Assembly (NCBI RefSeq): GCF_004193775.1 | Contig: NC_041021.1 | Location: 17,510,565 to 17,574,564 of the forward strand | DNA from: Glycine soja | Lineage: Eukaryota; Streptophyta; Magnoliopsida; Fabales; Fabaceae | Length of the DNA stretch: 64,000 nt | Direction: 5' to 3' | In this document: one piece after another, positions 13,441 through 25,097 of the stretch | How positions within the stretch are numbered: the first letter of the stretch is position 1 | Layout: every line of letters begins with the position of its first letter | Notes under the pieces: generated by a model | What the model was told of the DNA's origin: nothing | The model's database searches: none | Seen by the model: the letters and a program-made list of their open reading frames with translations, nothing else | Position numbers and translations under genes: made by a program

Positions 13441-16400
13441 GATGGTCATTCATGCATCCTCCACCATCAAGTCTGGAGCCCCACGAATTGATTGCCTTGC
13501 GCTGTTCGTCTATCCTCCACCCTCAAATTTATCTGGAGCCCCATGAATTGATTGTCATTCATGCATCCTCCACCATCGAGTCTGGAGCCCCACGAATTGA
13601 TTGCCTTGCGCTGTTCGTCTATCCTCCACCCTCTAATCTTATCCGGAGCCCCATGAATTGATGGTCATTCATGACTCCGCCACCATCGAGTCTGGAGTCC
13701 CACGAATTGATTGCCTAGCGTTGTTCGTCTATCCTACACCCTCAAATCTGATCCGGTGCCCCATGAATTGATTGTCATTCATGCATCCTCCACCATCGAG
13801 TTTGTATCCCTACGAATTGATTGCCAAGCCATGTGTGTCAATCCTACACCCTCAAATCTTATTCGGAGCCCCATGAATTGATTGTCATTCATGCATCCTC
13901 CACCATCGAGTCTGGAGCTCCACGAATTGATTGCCTAGCCATGGCGCTGTTCGTCTATCCTCCACCCTCAAATCTTATCCGAAGCCCCATGAAATGATTG
14001 TAATTCATGAATCAACCACCATCGAGTACGCAGCCCCACGAATTGATTGCCTAGCACTATTCGTCTATCCTCCACCCTCAAATCTAATTCGAAGCCCCAT
14101 GAAATGATTGTCATTCATGAATCCTCCACCATCGAGTACGCAGCCCAACGAATTGATTGCCTGGTGCTGTTCGTCTATCCTCCACCCTCAAATCTTATCT
14201 GGAGCCCCATGAATTGATGGTCATTCATGCATCCTCCACCATCGAGTCTGGAGCTCCACGAATTGATTGCCTAGCCATGGCGCTGTTCGTCTATCCTCCA
14301 CCCTCAAATCTTATCCGAAGCCCCATGAAATGATTGTAATTCATGAATCAACCACCATCGAGTACGCAGCCCCACGAATTGATTGCCTAGCACTGTTCGT
14401 CTATCCTCCACCCTCAAATCTAATTCGAAGCCCCATGAAATGATTGTCATTCATGAATCCTCCACCATCGAGTACGCAGCCCCACGAATTGATTGCCTGG
14501 CGCTGTTCGTCTATCCTCCACCCTCAAATCTTATCTAGAGCCCAATGAATTGATGGTCATTCATGACTCCGCCACCATCGAGTCTGGAGTCCCACGAAAT
14601 GATTGCCTAGTGCTGTTCGTCTATCCTCCACCCTCAAATCTGATCCGGTTCCCCATGAATTGATTGTCATTCATGCATCCTCCACCATCGAGTTTGTATC
14701 CCTACGAATTGATTGCCAAGCCATGTGTGTCACTCCTACACCCTCAAATCTTATTCGGAGCCCCATGAATTGATTGTCATTCATGCATCCTCCACCATAG
14801 AGTCTGGAGCTCCACGAATTGATTGCCTAGCCATGGCGCTGTTCTTCTATCCTCCACCCTCAAATCTTATCCGAAGCCCCATGAAATGATTGTAATTCAT
14901 GAATCAACCACCATCGAGTACGCAGCCCCACGAATTGATTGCCTAGTGCTGTTCGTCTATCCTCCACCCTCAAATCTTATTCGAAGCCCCATGAAATGAT
15001 TGTCATTCATGAATCCTCCACCATCGAGTACGCAGCCCCACGAATTGATTGCCTGGCGCTGTTCGTCTATCCTCCACCCTCAAATCTTATCTGGAGCCCC
15101 ATGAATTGATGGTCATTCATGCATCCTCCACCATCGAGTCTGGAGCCCCACGAATTGATTGCCTAGCCATGGCGCTGTTCGTCTATCATCCACCCTCAAA
15201 TCATATCCGAAGCCCCATGAAATGATTGTAATTCATGAATCCTCCACCTTCGAGTACGCAACCCCACGAATTGATTGCCTAGCGCTGTTCAACTATCCTC
15301 CACCCTCTAATCTTATCCGGAGCCCCATGAATTGATTGTCATTCATGCATCCTCCACTATCGAGTCTGGAGCCCTACGAATTGATTGCCTAACACTGTTT
15401 GTCTATCCTCCACCCTCAAATCTTATCCGAAGCCCCATGAAATGATTGTCATTCATGAATCCTCCACCATCGAGTACGCAGCCCCACGAATTGATTGCCT
15501 GGCGCTGTTCGTCTATCCTCCACCCTCAAATCTTATCTGGATCCCCATGAATTGATGGTCATTCATGCATCCTCCACCATCGAGTCCGGAGTCCCACGAA
15601 TTGATTGCCTAGCGCTGTTCGTCTATCCTCCACCCTCAAATCTGATCCGGTGCCCCATGAATTGATTGTGATTCATGCATCCTCCACCATCGAGTCTGTA
15701 TCCCTACGAATTGATTGCCAAGCCATGTTTGTCTATCCTACACCCTCAAATCTTATTCGGAGCCCCATGAATTGATTGTCATTCATGCATCCTCCACCAT
15801 CGAGTCTGGAGCCCCACGAATTGATTGCCTATCCATGGCGCTGTTCGTCTATCCTCCACCCTCAAATCTTATCCGAAGCCCCATGAAATGATTGTAATTC
15901 ATGAATCCTCCACCATCGAGTACGCAGCCCCACGAATTGATTGCCTAGCGCTGTTCGTCTATCCTCCACCGTCAAATCCTATCTGGAGCCCCATGAATTG
16001 ATGGTCATTCATTCATCCTCCACCATCGAGTTTGGAGCCCCACGAATTGACTGTCATTCATGCAGCCTCCACCATCGAGCCTGGAGCCCTACGAATTGAT
16101 TGCCTAGCGCTGTTTGTCTATCCTCCACCCTCAAATCTTATCCGGAACCCCATGAATTGATTGTCATTCATGCATCACCCACCATCGAGTCTCTAGCCCC
16201 ACGAATTGATTGCCTAGCCATGTTCGTCTATCCTCCACCCTCAAATATTATCCGGAGCCCCATGAATTGATTGTCATTCATGCATCCTCCACCATCGAGT
16301 CTGGAGCCCCACGAATTGATTGCCTAACGCTGTTCGTCTACCCTCCACCCTCTAATCTTATCCGGAGCCCCATGAATTGACTGATATTCATACATCCTCC

Positions 16401-17754
16401 ACCATCGAGTGTGGAGCCCCACGAATTGATTTCCTGGCGCTGTTTGTCTATCCTCCACCCTCAAATTTTATCCAGAACCCCATGAATTGATTGTCATTCG
16501 TGCATCCTCCACCATCGAGTCTGGAGCCCCACGAATTTATTGCTTAGCGTTGTTCGTCTATCCTCCACCCTCAAATCTTATCTGGAGCCCCATGAATTGA
16601 TGGTCATTCATGCATCGTCCACCATCGAGTCTGGAGCCCCACGAATAGATTGCCTTGCGCTGTTCAACTATCCTCCACCCTCTAATCTTATCCGGAGCCC
16701 CATGAATTGATTGTCATTCATGCATCCTCCACCATCGAGTCTGGAGCCCCACGAATTGATTGCCTAGCCATGTTCGTCTATCCTCCACCCTCAAATATTA
16801 TCCGGAACCCCATGAATTGATTGTCATTCATGCATCCACCACCATCGAGTCTGGAGCCCCACGAATTGATTGCCTAACGCTGTTCGTCTACCCTCCACCC
16901 TCTAATCTTATCCGGAGCCCCATGAATTGATTATCATTCATACATCCTCCACCATCGAGTCTGGAGCCCCACGAATTGATTGCCTAGCGCTGTTCGTCTA
17001 TCCTCCACCCTCAAATCTTATCCGAAGCCCCATGAAATGATTGTCATTCATGAATCCTCCAGCATCGAGTACGCAGCCCCACGAAAGGATTGCCTGGCGA
17101 TATTCGTCTATCCTCCACCCTCAAATCTTATCGGGAGCCCCATGAATTGATGGTCATTCATGCATCCTCCACCATCGAGTCTGGAGTCCCACGAATTGAT
17201 TGCCTTGCGCTGTTCGTCTATCCTCCACCCTCAAATCTGATCCGGTGCCCCATGAATTGATTGTCATTCATGCATCCTCCACCATCGAGTCTATATCCCT
17301 ACGAATTGATTGCCAAGCCATGTTTGTCTATCCTACACCCTCAAAACTTATTCGGAGCCCCATGAGTTGATTGTCATTCATGCATCCTCCACCATCGAGT
17401 CTGGAGCCCCACGAATTGATTGCCTACCCATGGCGCTGTTCGTCTATCCTCCACCCTCAAATCTTATCCGAAGCCCCATGAAATGATTGTAATTCATCAA
17501 TCATCCACCATCGAGTACGCAGCCCCACGAATTGATTGCCTAGCCATGGCGCTGTTCGTCTATCCTCCACCCTCAAATTTGTCCAGAGCACCATGAATTG
17601 ATTGTCATTCATGCATCCTCCACCATCGAGTCTGTAGCCTTACGAATTGATTGCCGAGCGCTGTTCGTCTATCCTCCACCCTCAAATTATATCTGGAGCT
17701 CTATCAATTGATTGTCATTCATGCATCCTCCACCATCGAGTCTGGAGCCCCACG

Positions 17755-18920
17755 AATTGATTGTTGGGCGCTCTTCATCTATCCTCCACCCTTAAATTTT
17801 AACCGGAGCCCCATGAATTGATTTTCATTCATGCATCCTCCACCATCTAGTCTGGAGCCCCACGAATTGACTGTCGGGCGCTGTTCATCTATCCTCCACC
17901 CTCAAATTTTAACCGGAGCCCCATGAATTGATTGTCATTCATGCATCCTCCCCCATCGAGTCTGGAGCCCCACGAATTGATTTCCTAGCGCTGTTCGTCT
18001 ACCCTCCACCCTCTAATCTTATCCGGAGCCCCATGAATTGATTGTCATTCATACGTCCTCCACCATCGAGTCTGGAGCCCCACGAATTGATTGCCTATCG
18101 CTATTCGTCTATCCTCCACCCTCAAATCTGATCCGGTGCCATATGAATTGATTGTCATTCATGCATCCTCCACCATCGAGTATGGAGCCCCACGAATTGA
18201 TTGCCTAGCGCTGTTCGTCTATCCTCTACCCTCAAATCTGATCCGGTTCCCCATGAATTGATTGTCATTCATGCATCCTCCACCATCGAGTCTGTATCCC
18301 TACGAATTGATTGCCAAGCCATGTTTGTCTATCCTACACCCTCAAATCTTATTCGGAGCCCCATGAATTGATTGTCATTCATGCATCCTCCACCATCGAG
18401 TCTGGAGCCCCATGAATTGATTGCCATGCGCTGTTCGTCTATCCTCCACCCTCAAATTTATCCAGAGCCCCATGAATTGATTGTCATTCATGCATCTTCC
18501 ACCATCGAGTCTAGAGACCCACGAATTGATTGCCTAACGCTGTTCGTCTATCCTCCACCCTCAAATCTTATCTGGAGCCCCATGAATTGATTGTCATTCA
18601 TTCATCCTCCACCATCGAGTCTAGAGCCCCACGAATTGATTGCCTAGCCATGTTCTTCTATCCTCCACCCTCAAATTTTATCCGGAGCCACATGAATTGA
18701 TTGTCATTCATGCATCCTCCACTATCGAGTCTGGAGCCCCACGAATTTATTGCTTAGCGCTGTTCGTCTATCCTCCACCCTCAAATCTTATCTGTAGCCC
18801 CATGAATTGATGGTCATTCATGCATCCTCTACCATCGAGTCTGGAGCCTGACGAATTGATTGCCTAGCATTGTTCGTCTATCCTCCACCCTCAAATCTTA
18901 TCTAGAGCCCCATGAGTTGA
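17755..18920. repeat. Higher-order block of the 110-bp satellite (copy 2)
   Basis: Near-identical copy of the monomer series at 12280-13440, shifted by about 5.48 kb. Only scattered substitutions separate the two, for example at the third monomer where a C in copy 1 is an A in copy 2. Confidence 0.8.
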
Positions 18921-19565
18921 TGGTCATTCATGCATCCTCCACCATCGAGTCTGGAGCCCCTCGAATTGATTGCCTAGCGCTGTTTGTCTATCCTCCACCC
19001 TCAAATCTTATCTGTAGCCCCATGAATTGATGGTCATTCATGCATCCTCCACCATCGAGTCTGGAGTCTGACGAGTTGTTTGCCTAGCGCTGTTCGTCTA
19101 TCCTCCACCCTCTAATCTTATCCGGAGCCCCATGAATTGATTGTCATTCATACGTCCTCCACCATCGAGTCAGGAGCCCCAAGAATTGATTGCCTAGCAC
19201 TATATGTGTATCCTCCACCCTCAAATTTTATCCGGAACCCCATGAATTGATTGCCATTCATGCATCCCCAGTATCGAGTCTGGAGCCCCACGAATTTATT
19301 GCTTAGCGCTGTTCGTCTATCCTCCACCCTCAAATCTTATCTGAAGCCCCATGAATTGATTGTCATTCATGCATCCTCCACCATCGAGTCTGGAGCCTGA
19401 CGAATTGATTGCCTTGCACTGTTCGTCTATCCTCCACCCTCAAATCTTATCTAAAGCCCCATGAATTGATGGTCATTCATGCATCCTCCACCATCGAGTC
19501 TGGAGCCCCTCGAATTGATTGCCTTGCGCTATTCGTCTATCCTCCACCCTCAAATCTTATCTGGA

Positions 19566-19803
19566 AGTCCCCAAAGGTGAAGCACCTCAAAGGCTAGTCG
19601 TAATATTGGGCGAAGGAGGCAATGGCCTCCGTGGAGACCTCCGCCATGGTTAGGTCCCAGTTCTTACCATAGGCTTTGTGAAAGGCTTGTCGCTGGAGCT
19701 GACCCATCAACTGTCCTAACTCTTTCAGACTGGCGACTCCTAGGCTCTTGATCTTGACTTGATAGAACCTCTTTTTAAGCCAAGTTGCCTGACTCGATCC
19801 CAT
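19566..19803 (-). pseudogene. Ogre ORF1 (DUF7745-type) N-terminal fragment
   Basis: The minus-strand frame begins at ATG (19801-19803) with MGSSQATWLKKRFYQVKIKS and matches the first ~75 residues of the Ogre-1 ORF1 at 51926 (MGTNQTGKRFYQVKVKS). An in-frame TAG at 19591-19593 replaces the CAG (Gln) found in Ogre-1 after the QYYD motif; the similarity continues past it through PLRCFTFGDF until the satellite junction. ORF1 proteins upstream of gag are a hallmark of Ogre elements and their function is unknown. Here the gene is a dead N-terminal stub. Confidence 0.8.
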
Positions 19804-20664
19804 GCTTTACTAAAGTGGAATAAAAACCAGTGCGAATCAAGACTCCGACATATATCACAGGTGAACTAGATGAATGCATGAAGAAATGCGTATGGCACAG
19901 ATGCATTTTATAGATACGAGAGCCCGGGAGATTATGTCTTTCTGAAATGCAACATTCGGGCAGATTAGCGCCCGATGCATGCATTTAAGAAGGTGACACG
20001 ACCTTCTATCTTCTCGTGACAAAGTGAGGGGATCAAGACGCAACCTGTGCATGATGACATGATGCATATGCGAAAAAGAAAGGGTAACAAGGAGATGTGC
20101 ACAGCATGGCAATATCCTCAAATAATCACACAGCGAAGGCATACATGACATTTAGGTTATATGCATGGCAGTGTTTAAAAGGCACGCAGCGTGTTCGCTT
20201 CGTGCCCCTATTTTAGGGACTAAAATGGGAGGAACTAAAAGGCTTTTAGTGATAATTCCCAAGGTGGTCATATCACTTTTGATGGTTTCTAGAGGCATCA
20301 TCCCCTTCGAAAAACATATTACCAGCAACAATATGTTATCAAAGAGAAAAACTCCAGATGAGGGTTCACTGTTATCAAGCAAGTCGGAGACCCAGCATGA
20401 CCACAGATTCACCTCCACTCCATTTCTTCCAATGGACCCGGGTATAGGGCCCCTTTTCATCTCACTGTGTGTACAAATAGTGTTGGTGTTTGTGTGCATC
20501 AAATGAATAAATATCTATCTCATGCATACATTGCAAAAAACACACTAAAAGCATCAAAGAGTTATATATAAGAATGTAAGAGAAATAAAAGGAAACTGAC
20601 AAAAGAGGAAGTCATGATATTGCATGAGATTAAAAGGCCTAACTCTCTAAAAACAGTCGCCAAC
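19804..20664 (-). other. Ogre-2 5' leader (untranslated), no gene
   Basis: This is non-coding and homologous to the Ogre-1 leader at 51927-52790. Shared tracts include GGCACGCAGCGTGTT, the TGTGTGCATCAAATGAATAA tract and the CCTAACTCTCTAAAAACAGT tract beside the LTR. The PBS region is shortened: the CCCCAGTGGA stretch present in Ogre-1 at 52772-52781 is missing, so priming would be impaired. Confidence 0.75.
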
Positions 20665-21489
20665 TATCGCAACCTACCCTTCGGCGGGAAGGCGACGCGG
20701 GGCTCGCGGGTGCGTCTTCCAAGGGAGGAAAATGCGCGGAGTCGCCACTAACGTTTATTAAAGAAAAACATCAGAAAAACCGGAAAGGATGGTCTACGAA
20801 CTTTAAGTGTGAAAGGGGGTACGGAAAACAAACGACTTAAACAAACGAAATGAAAATAAAAGTACGTGAAACAAGTAGGGACCACTAAGGGTGCATAGAA
20901 TGAATTAAAAGATTCAATTTCGAGAACTTACCGGTTGAAGACCGAAGAACGATGAAGAACGGTGAAGAATCTTCACGAAAAGAGAAACCTCAAATACCAG
21001 AAGGGTTGAACCATTTGCTCTGCCCTCTTTCCCCTATTTATAGGAGAAAAGAGGGAGGTAGTTGCCGCCCAGCTCGCCCAGGCGAGCAAGGTTGCTTCCA
21101 CCAGAAGGAACCGCTTTTTGTTGAACCCTATGGAAGGCCCAAGGTGGCCTGGTTGCTATTTGCACCCCCCCTTTTTACTAAGTACAGCCCCTTTTGTGTT
21201 TTTTGTTGATTCCTTTTCGAAACGTTACAGAACTTTACGGATTACATAACGTTATCCATTATCTTTCCGGAATGTTTGCGAAACTTTACGGATTATGCAA
21301 CCATGCTCTTTTTGACTCCCAGAATGTTGTGGAACTTCACGGATTGCGCAACAATGCTTGTTTTTTCCTTCCGGAATGTTGCGAAACTTTACAAATTACA
21401 TAACAATGGGTGTTTAAACATTTTGAGGCAGTCAAGCGAAAGTCGCATGCCAACAAACAATGGTCCCCAGACGAAATTAGGGTATGACA
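20665..21489 (-). repeat. Ogre-2 5' LTR, internally deleted
   Basis: It starts TATCGCAACC (Ogre-1 has TGTCGCAACC) and ends GGGTATGACA, exactly as the Ogre-1 LTRs do. It is 825 bp instead of 1,674 bp. About 0.7 kb corresponding to 29438-30120 of the Ogre-1 LTR is missing. A minus-strand TATA box lies in CTATTTATAG (21034-21043), with one copy of the palindrome GCTCGCCCAGGCGAGC just upstream on that strand at 21072-21087. Confidence 0.85.
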
Positions 21490-22235
21490 TAAGCCAGGGC
21501 ACATCTCCTCAAATTATGCTGAAAAGGGTGTGACCTATTTTAATTGTGCAAAGAAGGAGCATATTCGGAGAGATTGTCGTTATCCCAAGAAGGAGAAAAA
21601 TGGTGGGGGCCTGAATGACCAAACTAGACACCCAAAGGCCACTAGAAGAGTCTTTACCCTTAATGGTGTTGAAGTTTCGAAATCCAAAGATCTAATCCAA
21701 GGTAGATCTTCCATAAATGGGATTTCGTTACTTGTGTTATTCGATTCTGGTGCAACCCATTCCTTTATATCCTGTTTGTGTGTAGAAAAACTTAAGCTTT
21801 ATGTGTCTTCTTTAAATAAAGATTTGGTGGTAGAGACCCCTACTAGTGGTTCTTTGTTAACTTCTGATGTGTGTTCGAATTGTCCTGTGGAAATTTCTGG
21901 TAGGACATTCTTGATTGATTTGATTTGTTTGCCTTTGAGCCAGATTGATGTTATTCTTGGTATGGACTGGTTATCTTCCAACCATGTCTTGTTAAACTGT
22001 TTTGATAAAAGTGTGGTGTTTGATGATTCTGGAGTGAGTAAGGATATGATGCTTATCTTTGCCAACCAAGTTGTGACATATTTAAAAGAAGATGCTCAAG
22101 TGTACATGATCTTGTCTAGCCTAGAAGTTGAGACAAAGGTTTCCATGTGTGACCTCCCTGTTGTCAGAGAGTTTCCTGAGGATATATTTGGTCTGCCACC
22201 TAAGAGAGAGATAGAGTTTTTCACCCTAACCTTGA
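21490..22235 (+). pseudogene. Chromovirus gag C-terminus and protease (remnant)
   Basis: Translation in the frame of the ORF at 21530-22249 gives a degenerate gag zinc knuckle (FNCAKKEHIRRDC; the first Cys of the CX2C pair is Tyr) followed by a basic linker. The retroviral aspartic protease comes next, with its catalytic motif LFDSGATHSF at about 21737-21766 and an ILGMDWL motif near 21955. The Ogre-2 LTR abuts this gag at 21489. The frame then runs out at 22249 where the N-terminal two thirds of RT are deleted. Protease would normally cleave the gag-pol polyprotein; here it has lost its upstream gag and cannot be expressed as a complete polyprotein. Confidence 0.85.
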
Positions 22236-24610
22236 TAGTTTTGTGGTAGTATTCATAGATGATATTTTGGTATACTCCAAGACTGGAGAGGAACATGAAG
22301 AACATTTGAGGATTGTGTTGCAAACCCTTAGGGATCGACAACTTTATGCTAAGTTGTCCAAGTGTGAGTTTTGGTTAGAGAAAGTTAGTTTCCTAGGGCA
22401 TGTGATATCTCAAGGGGGTATAGTTGTAGATCCCTCTAAGATATAAGTCGTTCTTGAATGGAAGAGTCCTAAATCTATTTTTGAGATTAAGAGTTTTTTG
22501 GGCTTAGCAGGATACTACCGGAGATTCATAGAAGGTTTCTCCAAGTTGGTTGTACCTTTGACTAAACTGACTCGTAAGGGTCAAGCTTTTGTGTGGGATA
22601 CCCAATGTGAGCATAGTTTCCAGACCCTTAAGGCAAGATTGACGACTGCTCCAGTGCTAGTTTTGCCTAACCCTAGAGAACCCTTTGAGGTGTATTGTGA
22701 TGCATCAAAGATGGGTTTAGGAGGAGTGTTGATGCAAAGTGGTCAAGTAGTGGCCTATGCTTCTAGACAACTCAAGACTCACGAGAGGAATTATCCCACC
22801 CATGATCTAGAGTTGGCTGTTGTGGTTTTTGCCCTTAAGATCTGGAGGCATTACTTGTTTGGCTCAAAGTTTAAGGTGTTTAGCGATCATACAAGCCTGA
22901 AGTACTTGTTTAGTCAGAAAGAGTTGAACATGTGTCAAAGGAGATGGTTAGAGTTTTTTAAGGATTATGATTTTGAGCTTAGCTACCATCCCGGCAAAGC
23001 CGATGTAGTGGCTGATGCCTTGAGTAGGAAATCCCTACATATGTCGGCCTTGATGGTTAGAGAGATGGATCTCCTAGAATAGTTTAGAGACCTTAGCCTT
23101 GCATGTGAAGCTACCCCTAATAGTGTGAGATTAGGAACTTTGAGGATCACTAGTGAGTTACTAGGAGATACCAAGGAAGGCCAGAAGGCTGATCATTTTC
23201 TAAAGACTCAGTTAGAAGCTATAAAGTCAGGAAGAGATAGTAGTTTCAATATTGGATTGGACGGAGTCTTGAGACTTCAAGATAGGATTTGTGTTCCCAA
23301 TGTGCCTGAACTTAGAAAGATGATCTTAGAGGAAGGACATAGGAGTAATTTGAGCATCCATCCTAGTGCTACCAAGATGTATCAAGATTTGAAGGTGATG
23401 TTTTGGTGGCCCAACTTGAAGAGAGAGGTTATTGAGTTTGTATATGCATGCCTAGTCTGTTAGAAGGCTAAGATAGAACATCAGAGACCTTCAGGGAAGT
23501 TACAACCTTTAAAGATACCCAATGGAAGTGGGACAATTTTTCAATAGATTTTGTGGTAGGACTACCTAGAACCCCTAGATGTTTAGATTCTATCTGGGTT
23601 ATTAATGACAGACTGACCAAGTCTACTCACTTTATTCCCATTAATATCAGATTTTCCTTAGGGAAGTTGACATCCCTGTATATTAGTGAGATTGTTAGAT
23701 TGCATCGTGTGCCATCTAGCATAGTGTCTGATAGAGATCCTAGGTTTACCTCTAGATTTTGGGAGAACTTGACTAGAGAGATCGGAACCAAGCTTAGACT
23801 AAGTTCAACCTACCATCCTCAGACTGATGACCAAACTGAATGGACCATTCAGTTGCTGGAGGACCTTTTGAAGGCGTGTATCTTAGAGCAATAGGGAAGC
23901 TGGGAGTGTTTTCTTCCGTTGATAGAGTTCATTTATAACAACAGTTTCCACTCTACAATTGGCATGGCTCCCTATGAGGCTTTGTATGGTAGAAGGTGTA
24001 GGACACCCCTATGTTGACTAGAGCCTGAAGAAGGCCTTACCTTAGGACCTAAAGTGGTACAACAAACCACCGAGAAGGTCAAGTTGATTCAAGAAAGGAT
24101 GAGGACTGCTCAAAGTAGGCAGAAAAGTTATCAGGATAAGAGGAGGAAAGATCTGGAATTCGAGGTTGGTGATCATGTATTCTTGAGAGTCACTCCTTGG
24201 ACTGGGGTTGGTCGAGCATTGAAATCCTGAAAACTCATACCTCGCTTTATCGGTCCTTTCCAAATTCTTAAGAGAGTTGATCCTGTGGCATACCAAATTG
24301 CATTACCCCCATCTCTTTCTAATCTTCCCAGTATCTTTCATGTGTCTCAACTCCGTAAGTATGTCCATGATCCATTCCATGTGATTGAATTGGACGACGT
24401 ACAAGTAAAGGAGAATTTGACGTATGAAAGTTACCTTTGAGGATCGAGGATAGGCAAACAAAACACCTAAGAGGGAAAGAGATTTCGTTGGTCAAGGTGA
24501 TCTGGGGAGGTGCAACAGGAGAAGGTGCCATGTGGGAATTAGAGAGTCAGATGCGAGAAGCTCATCCATCCTTGTTTGAGTCAGGTAAATTTCGGGGACG
24601 AAATTTCTAA
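22236..24610 (+). pseudogene. Chromovirus pol remnant: RT (C-term), RNase H, integrase, chromodomain
   Basis: Plus-strand translation starts mid-RT at the catalytic [10 protein letters not shown] motif (22247 onward); the RT N-terminus has been deleted. RT thumb and RNase H follow ([24 protein letters not shown]), then an integrase zinc finger (HPSATKMYQDL ... CLVC), the integrase core (SIDFVVGLP, VSDRDPRF, and the DDQTEW segment for the three acidic residues), the HVSQLRKYVHDP tail and a chromodomain ending FRGRNF then TAA at 24608. In-frame stops occur at 22444, 23080, 23461, 23892, near 24015 and near 24227, with frameshifts between 23463 and 23553 and near 24430. Several stops are TAG where relatives have CAG (Gln). 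The protein is inactive. Confidence 0.9.
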
Positions 24611-24624
24611 AAGGGTGGGAGAGT
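24611..24624 (+). promoter_or_regulatory. Polypurine tract of the chromovirus
   Basis: AAGGGTGGGAGAGT lies immediately before the LTR start TGTAAC at 24625 and just after the pol stop codon. This is the normal place for plus-strand priming. Confidence 0.75.
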
Positions 24625-25097
24625 TGTAACACTCTGAAATATTATTAGTAATTATATTTGTTATGTTATTTTATCCGTGTTTCATTTTCAAGGAGGTGAG
24701 TTTAGTTATTAGAAGGGTGTTGGTAGTTAAAGCGTTAACTTCTCAAAGAAGCCTCACGAGTAAGCTTCTCAAGGAAGTCTCTTAATGAAGCTTCTCAAGG
24801 AAGCTGTCTGTAGCTGTCTTTGTAAAAGCGCCCTCCTGCACTTTTTAACCGTTGGATCTTCTTGAAATTTGGTCTGGAGGATCATAGGACAGATTTCCAT
24901 GATGTGACCGTTGTGATCTTCTGTACGACGTCTGGCGTGTGAGAAACGCTTCCTTTTCCGAGAGCAGAAGCACTTGAGTGTTTCAGCCTTTGTATTTCGT
25001 GTAACCTTGGAAAAACGCCATTTTCTTTCTCCTTCCTTCTTCCAAAATCATTTCCAACGTCCCAAGCTTCTTCTCCATCACCCACAGCCACCAATAG
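24625..25097 (+). repeat. Chromovirus LTR, part 1
   Basis: Begins TGTAACACTC, which pairs with the LTR terminus GTTACA at 62247-62252 as a short inverted repeat. The LTR continues at 26075 after the nested solo LTR. It includes the repeated CTTCTCAAGGAAG-type motif at 24735-24800. Confidence 0.8.

Larger units (their letters stand above)
1..19562. repeat. 110-bp satellite tandem array (~178 monomers)
   Basis: The whole interval is a head-to-tail array with a period of about 110 bp (for example the CACCATCGAG box at 1, 111 and 221). Each monomer contains two copies of a 20-bp box, GGAGCCCCAYGAATTGATTG, spaced alternately ~61 and ~49 bp, so it is a dimer of an older ~50-60-bp unit. The second half lacks about 12 bp relative to the first. 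Monomer variants include a form with an extra CATGG (near 803, 2455, 13940) and a form with GCCAAGCCATG (near 2335, 6287, 12833, 18313). No unrelated insertion is visible in 19.5 kb. The short open frames are by-products of the repeat. The period differs from the 91/92-bp soybean centromere repeats CentGm-1/-2 and I do not recognise the sequence. It ends inside an Ogre ORF1 fragment near 19563. Confidence 0.97.
19563..21489 (-). mobile_element. Ogre-2: truncated Ogre-like Ty3/gypsy element (5' end only)
   Basis: Read on the minus strand, this segment carries an LTR (20665-21489), a PBS-adjacent leader (19804-20664) and the beginning of ORF1 (19566-19803). All three align with the same parts of the full Ogre-1 element (52791-54464, 51927-52790 and 51700-51926). 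The element then stops dead at the satellite array. Its LTR end abuts gag sequence of the Tekay-type element, so it inserted there before losing everything downstream of ORF1. It is clearly more diverged from Ogre-1 than the two Ogre-1 LTRs are from each other. Confidence 0.85.

Noticed and set aside
1..19562. Identification as the soybean centromere repeat CentGm
   Set aside because: The period is ~110 bp with a bipartite structure, not 91/92 bp, and the sequence did not match what I recall of CentGm.
3116..19597. Short open frames in the satellite with repeated SLEPHELIVIHASS-like peptides
   Set aside because: They follow the 110-bp repeat, occur on both strands, have no domain and are not kept in frame by the period (110 is not a multiple of 3).
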